The position numbers and the translations under genes were made by a program. This document shows, one piece after another, positions 10,639-23,420 of a DNA stretch of 64,000 nucleotides. The notes under the pieces are model-generated. The model saw only the letters and a program-made list of their open reading frames with translations. It was not told the DNA's origin and did not search any database. Within the stretch, counting starts at the first letter, position 1, and each line of letters starts with the position of its first letter. The stretch spans positions 14,427,080 to 14,491,079 of the forward strand of contig NW_019211455.1 in NCBI RefSeq assembly GCF_002443255.2, given 5' to 3'. The DNA comes from Varroa destructor. Its lineage: Eukaryota; Arthropoda; Arachnida; Mesostigmata; Varroidae.

Positions 10639-12207
10639 TCTCTGCATTGTGATATAGAACACGTTACCACGTCATACACATACTGACATTTACCCCTTTC
10701 CTGCCAATGACATCCCCTATACTATGCTCCTAGTGATCAATAATATCGTATCCCGAGTCTGCTCTCTCGTTTGCTAATATATGATGCAAGTGTTGCGGAA
10801 TCAATGCCCATAAACTTACTGATTGCTTTCTACGACATTGTTTCGACCCGGAAACAAATTTATTGTAACAGGCTCGCTGGATTAGCCTTGAGCTTTTTAC
10901 ACGAAGGCCGAACGGAATACGAAAAAACCTAAATATCGAGAGGTGCGATTGTACGATACCGAAACAAACAAATTGTCCAGACGAGTGAAGGGCAAACGAA
11001 CAGCATACGCAGAATAGGCTATGAAGAGTAGAAGCTTTACCCACGGGCTCTGTGCCGTAGCTCAAGCCAACAAAAGCAACGATGTGACCGATGATGGCAG
11101 TCTTAATGAGGATGATTTACCGCCGCGATATTTAATGCCGACATCTTCAACAGTCCTAGTTAAAACGCGTTTGGCACAATGATCCAAAGGAACGATCGTT
11201 AGCGAGAAGAATAGCTCGCTTACGAAAGAAACACTGAAAAGAGAATCGTTCGTTCATAGGTCACAAGGTCATACATACGATGACGACGAGAACAACGTCC
11301 TCTGTGTGAAATATGTTTATTCATATAGTATATAAATATATAGAGTACGTATAATTATCACTACTAATATTATTATGACATGGGTGTATCATTCATTTTG
11401 AATTTGAAAGCCGTCACTGCAACCTCTATGACGCAGCGAAAAATTCTAAGAAATGATATCTATAGATAGGTCGAAATAGACGTCGGCGAGCAACTGTGCA
11501 CGGAGAACGATCGATACGGTCACATGTGTAGCAGTCATTCATCCTGAGAGACAAACAGAACTCTGCCTTTAAAGTGAACGTTGCGTGCACGTGGAACGGT
11601 TCACACTTAACTTAATAATAACAACGATCATGGCGATAGTAATAATGGACACGAACCGTAGTGATAATGGCGACGGCAACAACAAGACCCATGTACGATT
11701 GCTTTTACAGCTGTGAATTTTAATTACCACTAAGCCGGATGGCGACATGAGCATAGGGTAAAAAAGAAGGTAACCGTGACATAGCGTTCGGGCAACAATG
11801 GGACTTACTTATTTCCCTGAACAAAAATTAGGTATGTATGTTCTTCGCGTCGGAGTTGAATGGACAGAAGAAGCGAAGCAGGGGGAAGGCAGGCGCACCG
11901 TACACGACGTATGGTGGCGGACGGTCAAGGAATAGTTGAATAGAGCGTTACGTTATGAAGAATACGATCATGTCGTCGATTTACTTTGTGGCGAAGATGT
12001 ACTTGAACGAGCTAGTCACTTCTATCTTATGGTTAGAAACAAACGGTACCCCCGACACTAAAGGCAACGACACCCGTATGCAAGTCGCTGATCAAAAATA
12101 ACAGCTGTTGTGAAGCGAGTGCAGACGATGCATAGGATTCAGTAATAACGGCCGAATGACGGGAAAACGCATTTTGTCGAGGTGATGATAATATTATTTA
12201 CTAAATC

Positions 12208-12224
12208 ATATATATATATATATA
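12208..12224. repeat. (AT)n microsatellite, short
   Basis: Eight AT units in an AT-rich stretch. Confidence 0.85.
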
Positions 12225-12346
12225 GTTACGAGCAGCTGAGCAAGATGGTATGATGTAAAACTGAATGTAGTTAAACTTAAAACGATAAATGGGATTTTAT
12301 TATTAAATTAAATATGTATCATATTTAATATCTCAGCATACTCGAC

Positions 12347-12353
12347 TATATAT

Positions 12354-12396
<43 letters not shown>
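12347..12396. repeat. (TA)n microsatellite with TACATA interruptions
   Basis: TA repeat broken by two TACATA variants near its start. Confidence 0.9.
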
Positions 12397-12397
<1 letters not shown>

Positions 12398-13397
12398 CGA
12401 GGCTATTTACCTGGACATTTCTTGGTTTGGTAATTATTAAAACTTACATAGTATTAACAATGAAATATTACTGTTATAAAGCTATATATTAATATTTTCC
12501 ATATATTAATGCCATACTGCACGTTTGTTTTATGTCTACTATATTTACGAATTTTAACATAATACTGCGATTTTGCCTATGTGGCAGGCTTTCGTTTTCC
12601 CATATTATATATAAAAGTAACACAAATGAATAAATCTGTCAGTTTTGAATACGAAAAAGATTTTTGTAAAGTACCTTCCCGCCTCAACAAAGCATCCCTA
12701 TATTGTAGTAAGAATGAACCCCAATAGGGCAAGACGATTCAAGCCCAGGATGATAACGGTACAAAAGCGTCAGAGAACTACGCCACAAATATTTACCGCA
12801 CAGCAACGACGCCGAAACAAGCAACATTGATTTGTGCTATAAAATCTTAATGACGTTACTGTTATATAGGAGATAAACAGGAAACAAGCGACATGCGAAG
12901 TATCGACAGGAAACGGCCCTATAAACGAGCACCACTCATGTAGGAGATGATAAATCACACGAAAACAATAGCAAATGCGGAACGTCACCACCCGCTCGCC
13001 GAACTCAATTGAGGGAATGAACCGTGGAGATATTTTAAGTAAATAAAGTTTATTACTAGTTGCGTTGGTTATTAAATAAACATGCGTTCTCACTAGCAAC
13101 GTACATGGGCGACAAAAATGTGGACTGTTAATGAATCGGCTGTCGGAGTTCTACATATATCCTGCTACTATTGCTAATATGCTATTTCCTCAGTATCGTT
13201 TTGGTACTATATAATGTATGTCAGTCAAAGATCGTTTCTATTAATCCCGTGCGTAACTACTACGGACTAAAAGCGTATCTACAGGCCGGGTTCGAGGATC
13301 TCGTAAACAAATAACACTTAGTACATATGTCTAATAGCCTGATGGTAAAGAAGACGCATTTATTGCAGATGCGGTATAGTACCCTGCATCTGGTCAA

Positions 13398-13414
13398 CTG
13401 CCATCAAAATCACC
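13398..13414 (-). repeat. Third copy of the hairpin-associated motif
   Basis: On the minus strand TGATTTTGATGGCAG matches the copy at 14719 over 15 bases. A short hairpin (GCAGATGC ... GCATCTG) lies beside it, on the opposite side of the motif. Confidence 0.6.
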
Positions 13415-14684
13415 TGTAGACCTCCTACATTGGGAAATGCTGAGAATCGTGAATTTGCCCGCCCACCTCCTGTTTGAGTTCAAAGCTTAGATTCTAAAAT
13501 TAGATACCAACCATTTTGTCAATTTTTCATCTACATCTATATATACAGTCTACATGAAAACTTAGCATAAAAAAAGTAAGGCCAACATATTTCCCCGCCG
13601 CAACTAAGGTAACAATATATTAATACTGTGTGTCTCCGGCGATCGATCTGTTCTAGCAGATTTTCTGTACGAATAAGTCAACGAGTCTGCAAACCCAACG
13701 ACACCAATCTCAAGTTATTTTTCGTATCGATCTGTGAGTTTGACGACTCTCGGGAAAATGGCGGAACGCGCTCGACCGATGTACCGGATATCGCCTGAAT
13801 AGCTTCTGACAATTCAGACAGCTCGCTGGGCCTTAATGGCAAATACGGGTAAGGCCTGGCAGACGCAACGTAGACTACTGGTTTCGTCCAAGCATACGAA
13901 TTTTTTTCAGAAATTGGGTGGGAGGCATCACAAATATTCCATTGTTACTCACAACTACTTCACATGTCGATTCGGAACTTGGCGTGCGCTATAGCGATGT
14001 AATGCCTATGTAAACGTATTGTTCCCTGCACGACGGTGTTCTCCGCATGTAGGCTTTATATGCTGAAGAAACCACTTCGCGTTTACTGATTGTAGCAGTT
14101 GACTTGCTTTAGAAAAAATATACAAAAATCGTAATGGTGGTTCGTCAATGTTTTCTGGCTGGAATTATTTTGCAAAATCCATTTTTCCTGCGCATATAGA
14201 AATTAACCGGGACACAGGTTCTAGGTTCGAATCTGAACGTACATGCTTTGTCTCGTAAAACTCGAAACATCTAATCTAACATTTACCTGCCTCCTGGTGT
14301 TCTGCACGACGACAGTCAGGCGAACATGACATGAGGTTACTCGAGTAAACAATAAGGTGCGGCTATCGATTTTTCATCATATCCCCGCCAACATTAAGCA
14401 ACGTTTAAAACGCATGAGTCTAAATATGGCAAATATATGATTAATTTCCCTTTAGCACGTGGCCTAAATGGGCTACCGGATGCACGGAATCCTACGAAAT
14501 ACTTCATCAAATACATACATATTTTAGCACCCCGTGATGACTAGTATCAGGCTGCGTGCGCAATGAGCTTAGAAAAACATGACCGTATATGTAGCCATAT
14601 GCATTATCACTGTTGCAACTTGAAATGACGATTACTCCTTAGAATTTAATGACGTTACGGTTTTATATACGACTTATGGGTATT

Positions 14685-14728
14685 ATCAGGTAAAGGCTGT
14701 TCTCAGACAGCCTTTACCTGATTTTGAT
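14685..14728 (+). repeat. Hairpin with 16-bp perfect arms and shared 3' motif
   Basis: Arm 14685-14700, loop TCTCAG, complementary arm 14707-14722. The second arm runs into TTTACCTGATTTTGAT (14713-14728), a 16-mer also found after the hairpin at 45053. Confidence 0.85.
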
Positions 14729-17473
14729 GGCAGTAAGCAATCTATGTCCCATGTTCCGGAAATGATACTGTTTTTCCTCCGAATCGTCGTTCGGGGGGCC
14801 GACGACGAGTTACGGCATATGTAGCCGTTGCATCTTTATTTCGTTTCTCCAGGCGTTTCTGAAGATAACAAGAAACACTTTTATAGCGTAGCAGATTTCT
14901 TCGATAGCGAAGTGTCGATGTGTCAACTTTTGTAAACGTGTCAAAAAGTAATTACGAATATGTGTATAATACTTGTACAATACTCGTCACTTGAATAAAT
15001 GAAATCTAGAATACCATAGAAAGGCTACTAGAGCCTCAAATCGCCCACCTGATCTTATATTTTTGTCTTCCATCGACAGTGCCCGCAAATCGGATAACGT
15101 GGTATGATTTTCGCTATTTTAAGAGATGCTGGCGTGCGCCGTGAGCAGCTCTTAACACGAAATAACTTCGTACGGTTTCGTTTAATGGTAAATGAAAGTG
15201 TGCATTTTGGTCTCTGTCAGACTTTTCAACATGGTTCAGTTGACAAAAGTCGGCTAACCAGCATCATTAATGTCACAGTAGTTCTCAAGCTTGTGACGAA
15301 GCCCAGATAAGTCTAATCGTGACCGTTCAACTTTAACGACACCATGACGTCATGTTTACTTACTTATGGAAGATTAAATTAAAAATGAACATTTATGATT
15401 TCCTTTAATTCGAACGAGCCTTGCAGCAACCATCATCTGGCTACGTAGGTCTGTCAAGTGTTGAGACGTTAGACATTTGCTTGTTGGACTGCAGTTACAC
15501 TAAACAAGCTTCAATTTAAGATGACCGGTGGTCACTCTTCCTCCACACGCACGGCTGCTGATAAATAGTCTGTTCTCCCTCACCTGGCAGAGACTGTCGC
15601 TAAAGGTATCGGTCTTGTATCTAATGGTCAACCAAATATGCAGCAAACGAGAAGATGTCGTGACGATACCGTCAAGCCTCCGCGCATAATGAACTATTGA
15701 GAGCGCCGTTAAAATACGGAAATATCACTTTACGATTTTTGCATTGTTGTTTCATAACAGTCTGAAAATTGTGTGCTTATCACTTCTCGCCAACTTTACA
15801 TTCAGCCTAAATAGGTAACTTTATTGACACTCGAGGTATAAACTAGACGATAACTATTTAAAGTCATCTACGACAAGAAGCTTTTAATGTACCTCCGTGC
15901 ATTGACATGTTCCGAGTTCGCTCGCGCCTAGTGTTAGATTCGAATACCAAACATGTTAGAAAGCGTTTGAACAGAGATATTTCTTTTTATTCTGCGTTAT
16001 ATAACAAAATTTAATACATAAGAGAAGCTCGGAACCTTATGTAATACTTACTGCATAAGGTAACTGTATCGTGATTTTTGTATTTATCTATAAATAGGCT
16101 AGAATGAACCGTTCCAGTTTCAATGGATTTCGGTTGGCTGTTTATCGTAGCGGGCATAGCTTCGCCCGTTTCCTAGAAAAAAGCCAGCTTCCTTTTTTCT
16201 TTAAATAAAACCGTGAACTGACTATGGAAAAATCAATGTATCATTTTCGGCGTTGGATGAGTTTCTGTCAAACTAAGAACTTTGTCCACACTGGACAATC
16301 TTGATGATGCTTCTAAAAAATCCAAGGAACACCACCGTGGAACAAACCAGAAGATCTTCAAAACGCTTTCGAGTTAAAAGACTCAAAAATTATTAAAACG
16401 GCTTAGAAAACTAGTGTTGATACACCTAGGTTTTTGATACAGAAATTAATGGTCATCTCGGAACGAAAGTTATCAGTTGCCGATTAGGTCGTCCAGACAA
16501 GCACCTTTTGCTTTTTCCGCATTTTGACTGTTCTGAGCCCTTGCGCTTTTGCGTCTTGCCGTCAGTTCATCATTATTCGCATTAGTTTACGTTAAAGTCC
16601 CTTGTATGTAGCGCGTTCGAGCGACACCTGAACAGGTTTACATTTATCGTTTGACCAATGGTTAAGAAAAATAAATCGAATCAAAGAAAAAATGATCAAT
16701 TGGTGATTTAGGTCCCGGATTGAAGTTCTAATCACGATGAAGGCCGATCATGAACACGGATAAACATGATCATCAGGAGCGACATTTCTAGCAGATGCAA
16801 AAAAAATCTCGTAGATCAGGATTTAGATACATTACACTGTCTATAGATAATTTTATTGTGGAATGAAGCTTAGAAAGTGCAAAAACACTCAAGCTTAATG
16901 TAATGTAACGGATACTAGCTGATTAGTTCATCTGTTATCGTTAAAGTTGCAATGGAATTATATACAAAACAGTGGGCAGTTGGTCAGACAGATTCATCGG
17001 CGCTAAACTGTTACAAAGACGTAGTTAGCGCAACTTTTCCTTGTTAAATATGGACAAACAGCAATTAGATAAAAGTTCCGAAGGACCTATAACAGCAAAT
17101 AAGTTAATTATGCGATAGCTGAAATCGTACGCGTACGCTGCAATGTTTAGACTGAACTTAGATAACTTTTCTCCGTTTTGTTTTCCTCTCAAATTCTTGA
17201 AGCTTCATTTGATCGACTTAATTCGAGCGTAAATATTTTCCTCACATTTAGTTTATGGGACAACAGAGTCATACATTTCTTTGAAGGACCTAATGTTACT
17301 TTTTGCAGTAAAGGCCCTTTACTATATTTGGAACCATGTCAGCCAATTTAAGAAGTAATTTGCAACAACGACGAAATTTGCCCAGAGTATGACGTCCTAA
17401 AATGTTGATGAAGCCCACCAATTATCCTTCTCCCAATAGTCTTAAATAGAAGGGAGGCACATGCGGAAACTTT

Positions 17474-17842
17474 ATGGGATCGTTAACAGAACAAGCAGCG
17501 CAAGCATATTTAGTCTACGAGGACACCGAACAATATACACAAGACGTGCTCGAAGGCACAGTAAGAAAATTGCGGAGACTGTTTCCCGATGCTCCATATG
17601 AAGCGCCTGATATGAGTTTTTTAAGCCAAATAGCCCATTTGGTGTTGACGTTTCTGAAACGTCTCCAATACGAACTGCTCAATCTCAGAAAATTCATTCC
17701 CGGGACAGGAGGCGATTATAGGTTTGGATGCGTCCACTCGGAAGTTCCACCATTTCATTTAACGTCGGTGGCCGTGCTAATCATGACAGGGGCCTTTGCC
17801 GTCACTCCTACCCATTCCAGCTGCGTTGTTAGACTCTATTGA
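17474..17842 (+). CDS. Open frame of 122 codons, unrecognised
   Basis: ATG at 17474 opens a frame whose first 80 residues look protein-like: acidic start (YEDTEQYTQDVLEG), then basic and leucine-rich helices (VRKLRRLF, LVLTFLKRLQYELLNLRK). The last 40 residues look less so, and a donor near 17722 (TATAG-GTTTGG) could end an exon there. No domain or homolog is recognised and no polyadenylation signal is obvious. Could be a small gene, an exon or chance. Confidence 0.28.
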   Translation: MGSLTEQAAQAYLVYEDTEQYTQDVLEGTVRKLRRLFPDAPYEAPDMSFLSQIAHLVLTFLKRLQYELLNLRKFIPGTGGDYRFGCVHSEVPPFHLTSVAVLIMTGAFAVTPTHSSCVVRLY

Positions 17843-19238
17843 TTGGCCGACGTTTGTCGATACAAAATGACTTATTGACGATTGTTTGGAAGTCGTTAAA
17901 ATGGAACCGTAAAGAGAGCTGACCTGCAACGGAGATGTCTGCCTGACACGATACCGTCCCTTCGTTTTGCGTAGAGAGAATGTCAAAGGTATTTCGGAAT
18001 GAAGAGACGGTTTGAATACCCGTAGTTCGATATTCGAATGCTAAAAGATATAATGATATACCTAAATATTGCGAGAAACCTCATTACACAACTGTTCAGT
18101 AATTCACGGTACGTTGAGGTTGCTATTGACGTAGATTGTATGTTATCATTAATACATAAGTTTTTATTCATCGCTAATCAAAGAGACGCCTTCCGCCAGG
18201 TGTAGACAGTGTTTCACAAACGGTGTGATACCGTGGAGTGGATAGACACGGCTGCCCGCCATAGCAAACATAGTTAACGCAACATAACATTTGGGCTAGA
18301 CATAAACTAAGTGAGAAGCATCATGGGCATGGGCTAAAATGAAAATTTCAGACAAGGCATGTATGGCAAACATACGAAAACTCCAAAACTACAATTTCAG
18401 AAACTGTTTAATTCCACGTTCGGATCACTACAGAATTACTGTTTGTACATTTGAAACCGCTGAACTAACCTCTCTACATCTGCTAGGCAAGCTACCAATC
18501 ATCGAAGCAATTTCGGGTATTACAGAATACACACATTATAAATCTGAGGCATATGTTGAAAAAATCTACACAGACGCAGCTGGTAGTCAGTGGTACAATC
18601 CGGTAATCAGACTATGGAAACTTAAACGCCCCCCACACCCTTATTCAGGTAATAGAGCCTCACACATGGTTACAGTGAGCTAGAAGTTAAAAATCAATCA
18701 AACCAGAATAATTTGATCATTTGTAACAGTGTTTCCGAGCGGTTGACTAAAATACTTACAAAACGTGCTGGATATATGTATAGTAGCGTTAGTAAAATCG
18801 AATTTCAAAGTGTGAACAGAACAAGAAAAATGTACGTGCCAAATGGCGGGTCATCGGCTCGACACAACGAGAAAAGTTCACTGAAAAACGGTTTTTTTTT
18901 TTGGGAGCGAAGCGTTAGTGCCGATTAGAATACGGTTTTGATCTGTGGCATGGCGAGAACTTGAAGTAATTATTTGGTTAGAGCTTTCCTAATTTCCAAG
19001 ATGACCGTGTGATTCGGTATCCAGGAAATGTAAGCAATACTACGGGAACTAAATAGTTTCCTCCTTTGAAACTTTGACAAACATTTTGTATTTGTTTCTC
19101 TGTCACAAAGCAAATCTTACTTTAAAAGATTATTTTTTCAAAATTAACTCCAAACTACTGCAATTAGTACATATCGTGCACTGCCTCAACGAGTAAGTGA
19201 AAAATGCGGGAACAATGGAGAATTTAGTCGTCACCATA
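17843..19238. other. No supported gene
   Basis: A 114-codon plus-strand frame at 18339-18683 is not recognisable. Otherwise AT-rich sequence downstream of the repeat-protein gene. Confidence 0.55.
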
Positions 19239-19244
19239 TTTATT
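19239..19244 (-). terminator. Likely polyadenylation signal of the repeat-protein gene
   Basis: AATAAA on the minus strand about 260 nt after the stop codon, a normal spacing for a 3' UTR. Other A-rich sequence exists nearby, so this is a candidate only. Confidence 0.4.
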
Positions 19245-19502
19245 TCCATTTTATAACAGCTAATTTCATATTTGGCCTAGTTCAAAGGCATACATACATA
19301 CATACATTTCAACGAAGACACTACTGAAATATATGTGGAAAACTTCATAGCAGCTGAACCTTTCCTACATGTGACACGTTATCGCCGTCTCAATGAAACG
19401 TCCTTTACTTCCGATATTATTTTGATAAGGGAAAAACACGACATTATAGGAACATGTATAGTACTTGACCCAACTTCAACCATCTCAGCCATTTCGTGCC
19501 CC

Positions 19503-19709
19503 CTATCCATGGATTATATTTTGATTGTTGTGCCCATAGATGACTGAGGCTGACATTGATTTCGATAACGAGGAGGTGTGCGATCCTGACGACACAATTC
19601 GGCGAGATCGACGAAATTGCCTTTGAATCTGGGCGGGAGTCGCGAACTTGATTCGAACGCGTCGCGTCTCATTATCATAGCTGATGGGTATATTTTTACT
19701 TGACAGGAG
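19503..19709 (-). CDS. Repeat protein exon 22: truncated repeat 12, basic tail and stop
   Basis: Acceptor CTTTTACAG opens in phase 0 and the frame runs 68 codons to TAG at 19505-19503. It starts with IPISYDNETRRVRIKF, a first half-repeat, but no second half follows. Instead there is an Arg-rich then Ser-rich tail (RRSRRIVSSGSHTSS; residues 975-1042). The RRSRR stretch could be a furin-type site; that is an inference. Confidence 0.78.
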   Translation of the reverse strand, partial: LLSSKNIPISYDNETRRVRIKFATPAQIQRQFRRSRRIVSSGSHTSSLSKSMSASVIYGHNNQNIIHG

Positions 19710-22700
19710 CTGTAAAAGGTACAATAACAACAAGATAGAACATACCATCCGATAATCACGCAATATACGCAAAAGAAAATTATAGACGGATCTGCGTAGT
19801 TTTCGAATGTGTGGTTTCGTCACAGCGTTCGGTAATTTTACAGACATAAAAAGCAATGTTCATCAACTTTTTCAATATACATATGAATTGGAATTACACC
19901 AGACAACGGCTTGGCGTACGCCTTGACACACGTGCAGTGAATTCGCCATTGATACGAATAGTAGAAATGAAGGGAAACAGGGGCCAACCTGGAAGATTTT
20001 ATAATTTATAGAAGGTTCCTTAGCTAAGAACGCTTCGAACCGGTCTTCATCAGCTGGTAGTTGGTATCTGCAATGTACAATTAGAGGACCAAACATTCTA
20101 TTTCTATAGGTCTATTGTTTTAGTGCATCCTGATCAATGTGGAAATACTGCGCACGTACGTAAATCTTCCGCAACAGCAATATCAGCATTGCTTCTAAAA
20201 TTTGCCTTTGTTACCTTCTTCAATAGTATTAAGATCATTCTAATAAATGTATATTGTAACATCTGTAATATAAAATCTGTCAGCAGGTATTCCAGAGTCA
20301 TCAGAGTTTTAATCCTGCGACGACTTACCTGTCAATAAGAAAAAAAAACTAGGCCGCTAATGAGTACATAGCTCAAAATGAACGATATGGACGACTGAAT
20401 ACTTAACGTACCTGTCCTGATTAATAGTAACAATGGCTTTGATGGGTTGGCCTCGCATTGTTGTCACCTTAATAGAAGAATCAAACAAAATGTGTAATAC
20501 CTTTCAGAGCACCACACAATAATTTCTTAGAGGATATGCAATATAACGTTATTGTCTATGTACATATAAACGCAAGCGGAGAATGATCCTGCAAATTGCT
20601 TGGCTAGGGCAATGGATCCGAGAGCACTACCCCCTGAAAACGTCACCGTTGGCCCTAACAAATGCAAATGCCGGAAATGATCGAGTGTAGCTCGTAGTTT
20701 TTGTTCATTTGGAACAAGTAATGGGTAACCTAGGACAAGTCTCAATGTTCTTAACGAAGCACGTTCTTTACTTAGTACCATATAGCACATTTCGTATTCG
20801 GCGTTAATAGCTTACCTTATTACAGTTTATGGCCAAAAAAATACCTAACGTTTCTCGTCAGACAAAAGTGCTGCATTCTAGTGCTCCTGATCTGCAGACT
20901 CAATGATTTAACTTGTCAGCTGTTAAACTTTTGAGCTTTCATTTACGTATGTTTACGAGATTTTTAGGCTCTGAATCGATTCGGGCCTGACGCCCGAGCA
21001 ATGTCGGCAGCCCTAATAGGCGCAGTTGCCTTATTCTAAAAATTGCGAATAAGATCAAAATAATGTGTCGAGCTTGTACCTCAATAAGCGATAGGATACG
21101 CTGGTCACCGGCCAAAAGGCGTGCATGGAAAACAGATTACGTTGCTGGATGAACGTTCTGAGCAGCAACACATGTACAATGCCTTATACCTAATTTAGGG
21201 TCAAAGCACCGAAGTTGTTACTGGGCCTAAATAAGTTGCAACTGTTCGAATGTGTTCGATGGTCAATTTAGGTATATTGATAAACATACTTTAAATGTCA
21301 GGGCTTTTTTCCTTTTTTTTTTTTTTACAGAGTTTTACCTGTAGTGAAATTCTATAGCTTGTTGTTTGCTCTCTGGTGACTACGAGCCGGGACCCTCGCA
21401 ATTCTATGGGCGCGCCGAATGATTTCAGTTCCTGTACAATTGTCTAAAGTAGAAACAGATCCATTAAGTGCGCAGCTCTCGCCTCACTTCAAAATCTTTC
21501 TAATTAACAAAATCTAAAGGCTCACTTATGTGTTACCTTGGCATTAGGTATCGGTCGATACAAACTGTAGCCTTTCTCAAAAACAGATTTTCGATCAGGA
21601 ATACCAGCTACTTAGTCATTTATTGGCTCAATATATTGCTTACCACAAGTTGTTCGTGGTTAAGAATTCTCGTCAGGCTCTCCAGGTCCCGAGGGATTTC
21701 AAACGTTTTTTCCCCGATTCGAATTATGATTTTACCATTTTCTGTCGCAATTGTGTATTGCCTAAGGAGTTGAAAGGCGAAAGATCGCGGCAAAAGTATT
21801 ATCTAATATATTAATTTATATGATTATACGTGAAACAGTGTCTCTCGAATTTAAGCGGTCACTAGAAATGATTGCGTATCTTGGATTCACGTACAGTATC
21901 TTTTACACAGTCATTTTCTTTAATTAGTTAAACGTGCACCACGTAATTTTCCGTTGGTAGCTAAGATCCTCTAAGTATAGCCATATATATTTGTGGATTA
22001 AATATATCTGCTTTATTGCATCGAATTTACTTGCTTTTTTCATGTTTTTTAATCCCACACAACGTTCCGTTCTGTATTCTATGAATATGGAGTATTGTAC
22101 AAAGATTATCGGTGCACGAACGCATAGCCATGCTTTTGGATATAGATAAAAAAAAAAAAAAGCAAAAAAAAAAACTATATATTTATAACTTTTCTAACTG
22201 ATATGCTGAAGACAGATAAATATATGCTTACACTGCGTGGTCGCTTTGTTCAGATGAAGGTTCATCGTCACTGAAAGTAAATGAGATCATACCGCTCTTT
22301 TGATCGAACTCCATTGGAATGCGATATTTCGCAAGGAGCTGGAACAGGTCAAATGCTTACGTCAGCACTCTAGATATTCGTTGGCTGCATTCTAGTATTA
22401 AATCTTGTTAATTGTATGTCTTTCATATATTGTTATTACTGTATTCGGTGTTGTTAAGGGAAGAAAAAAGGTAAAGATTGCTGCATTTGGAAAGAGGTTC
22501 GTAATAAGCAAAGGGGTCTAGAGTTAAAGTAGCAAGTAGTAGAGTTAAAGGTTAAAGTAGCCTTTTTCCTTATGAAAATAATTCTAATAATACTTGTGGG
22601 CCTAGCTTGTTTCCCACCCTGTGTACCCAGGACAGTTTAGCTTAAAAGTTCCGAATGCTAAATGCGACCTGAAGTACCTTGAAGAGTTGGAAGGTGATCT

Positions 22701-23388
22701 CTGGTTTGGTTTTGATGACCTGTTGAAACTTATCGGCATCACGGGGCAATTCGAATCTTTGTCCATTCATGTTAATCACTATCGAAATCAGCCGGTCACC
22801 GCGCGTGTGAACCTCTACCTCGATTCTGAAGTATAGATTAAATTCGACGACATGTTCCCCTAAACAGAACAGCCCTTGCGGGGCTATTCGATTCCGGTTT
22901 AGCTATTCACTCGTCGCCAATCAGGTGCAATTCGTTAAAAATTAGACTCATTTTGATACTTTTTAGAGATTTTTACGAAATTTAACTTAAGGAACACGTG
23001 CGAGCTCGAAAGAAGATTGCGTAGATGCTAATAATAGAATGTTATTATCACGATTACCTGTAAGACGTTGACGTTTCCCTAGTGACAACCACTCGATTAT
23101 TACTAATTTGTATTGGAACTCCCATTTGCTGCAACCGGGTTACAATCGTCTGAAAAAGAAATTTCATCCGTGCGGGTGAACGATGCGTTCACACGTCTGC
23201 AAAAGCCTCCAACTCTCATAGATGGACCCCAACGCTTTATTTGTAATTTATTTCGAAAAATTAGTATGAGAAACGCATGAGGCACTTACTACTACTATCT
23301 TTAAGACACTTTGAGGAAGAATAGCAAACTTTCTTTTTTTTCACTGACTAGGCAGCGTATTCAGATCGACAATGTAAAATTTACTATA

Positions 23389-23420
<32 letters not shown>

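Larger units (their letters stand above)
8862..17473. other. No supported gene; microsatellite-rich
   Basis: Gap, several TA arrays, the CATGC repeat and two copies of the hairpin-associated motif. No exon with splice sites and protein-like sequence was found on either strand. Confidence 0.6.

Noticed and set aside
14219..14245. GGTTCGAATC, a tRNA T-loop-like string
   Set aside because: No cloverleaf can be drawn around it.
22621..22836. Plus-strand frame of 71 codons that reads like a real acidic protein (LEELEGDLWFGFDD)
   Set aside because: It is the complement of repeat-protein exon 16, which has matching splice sites, phase and repeat homology on the minus strand.
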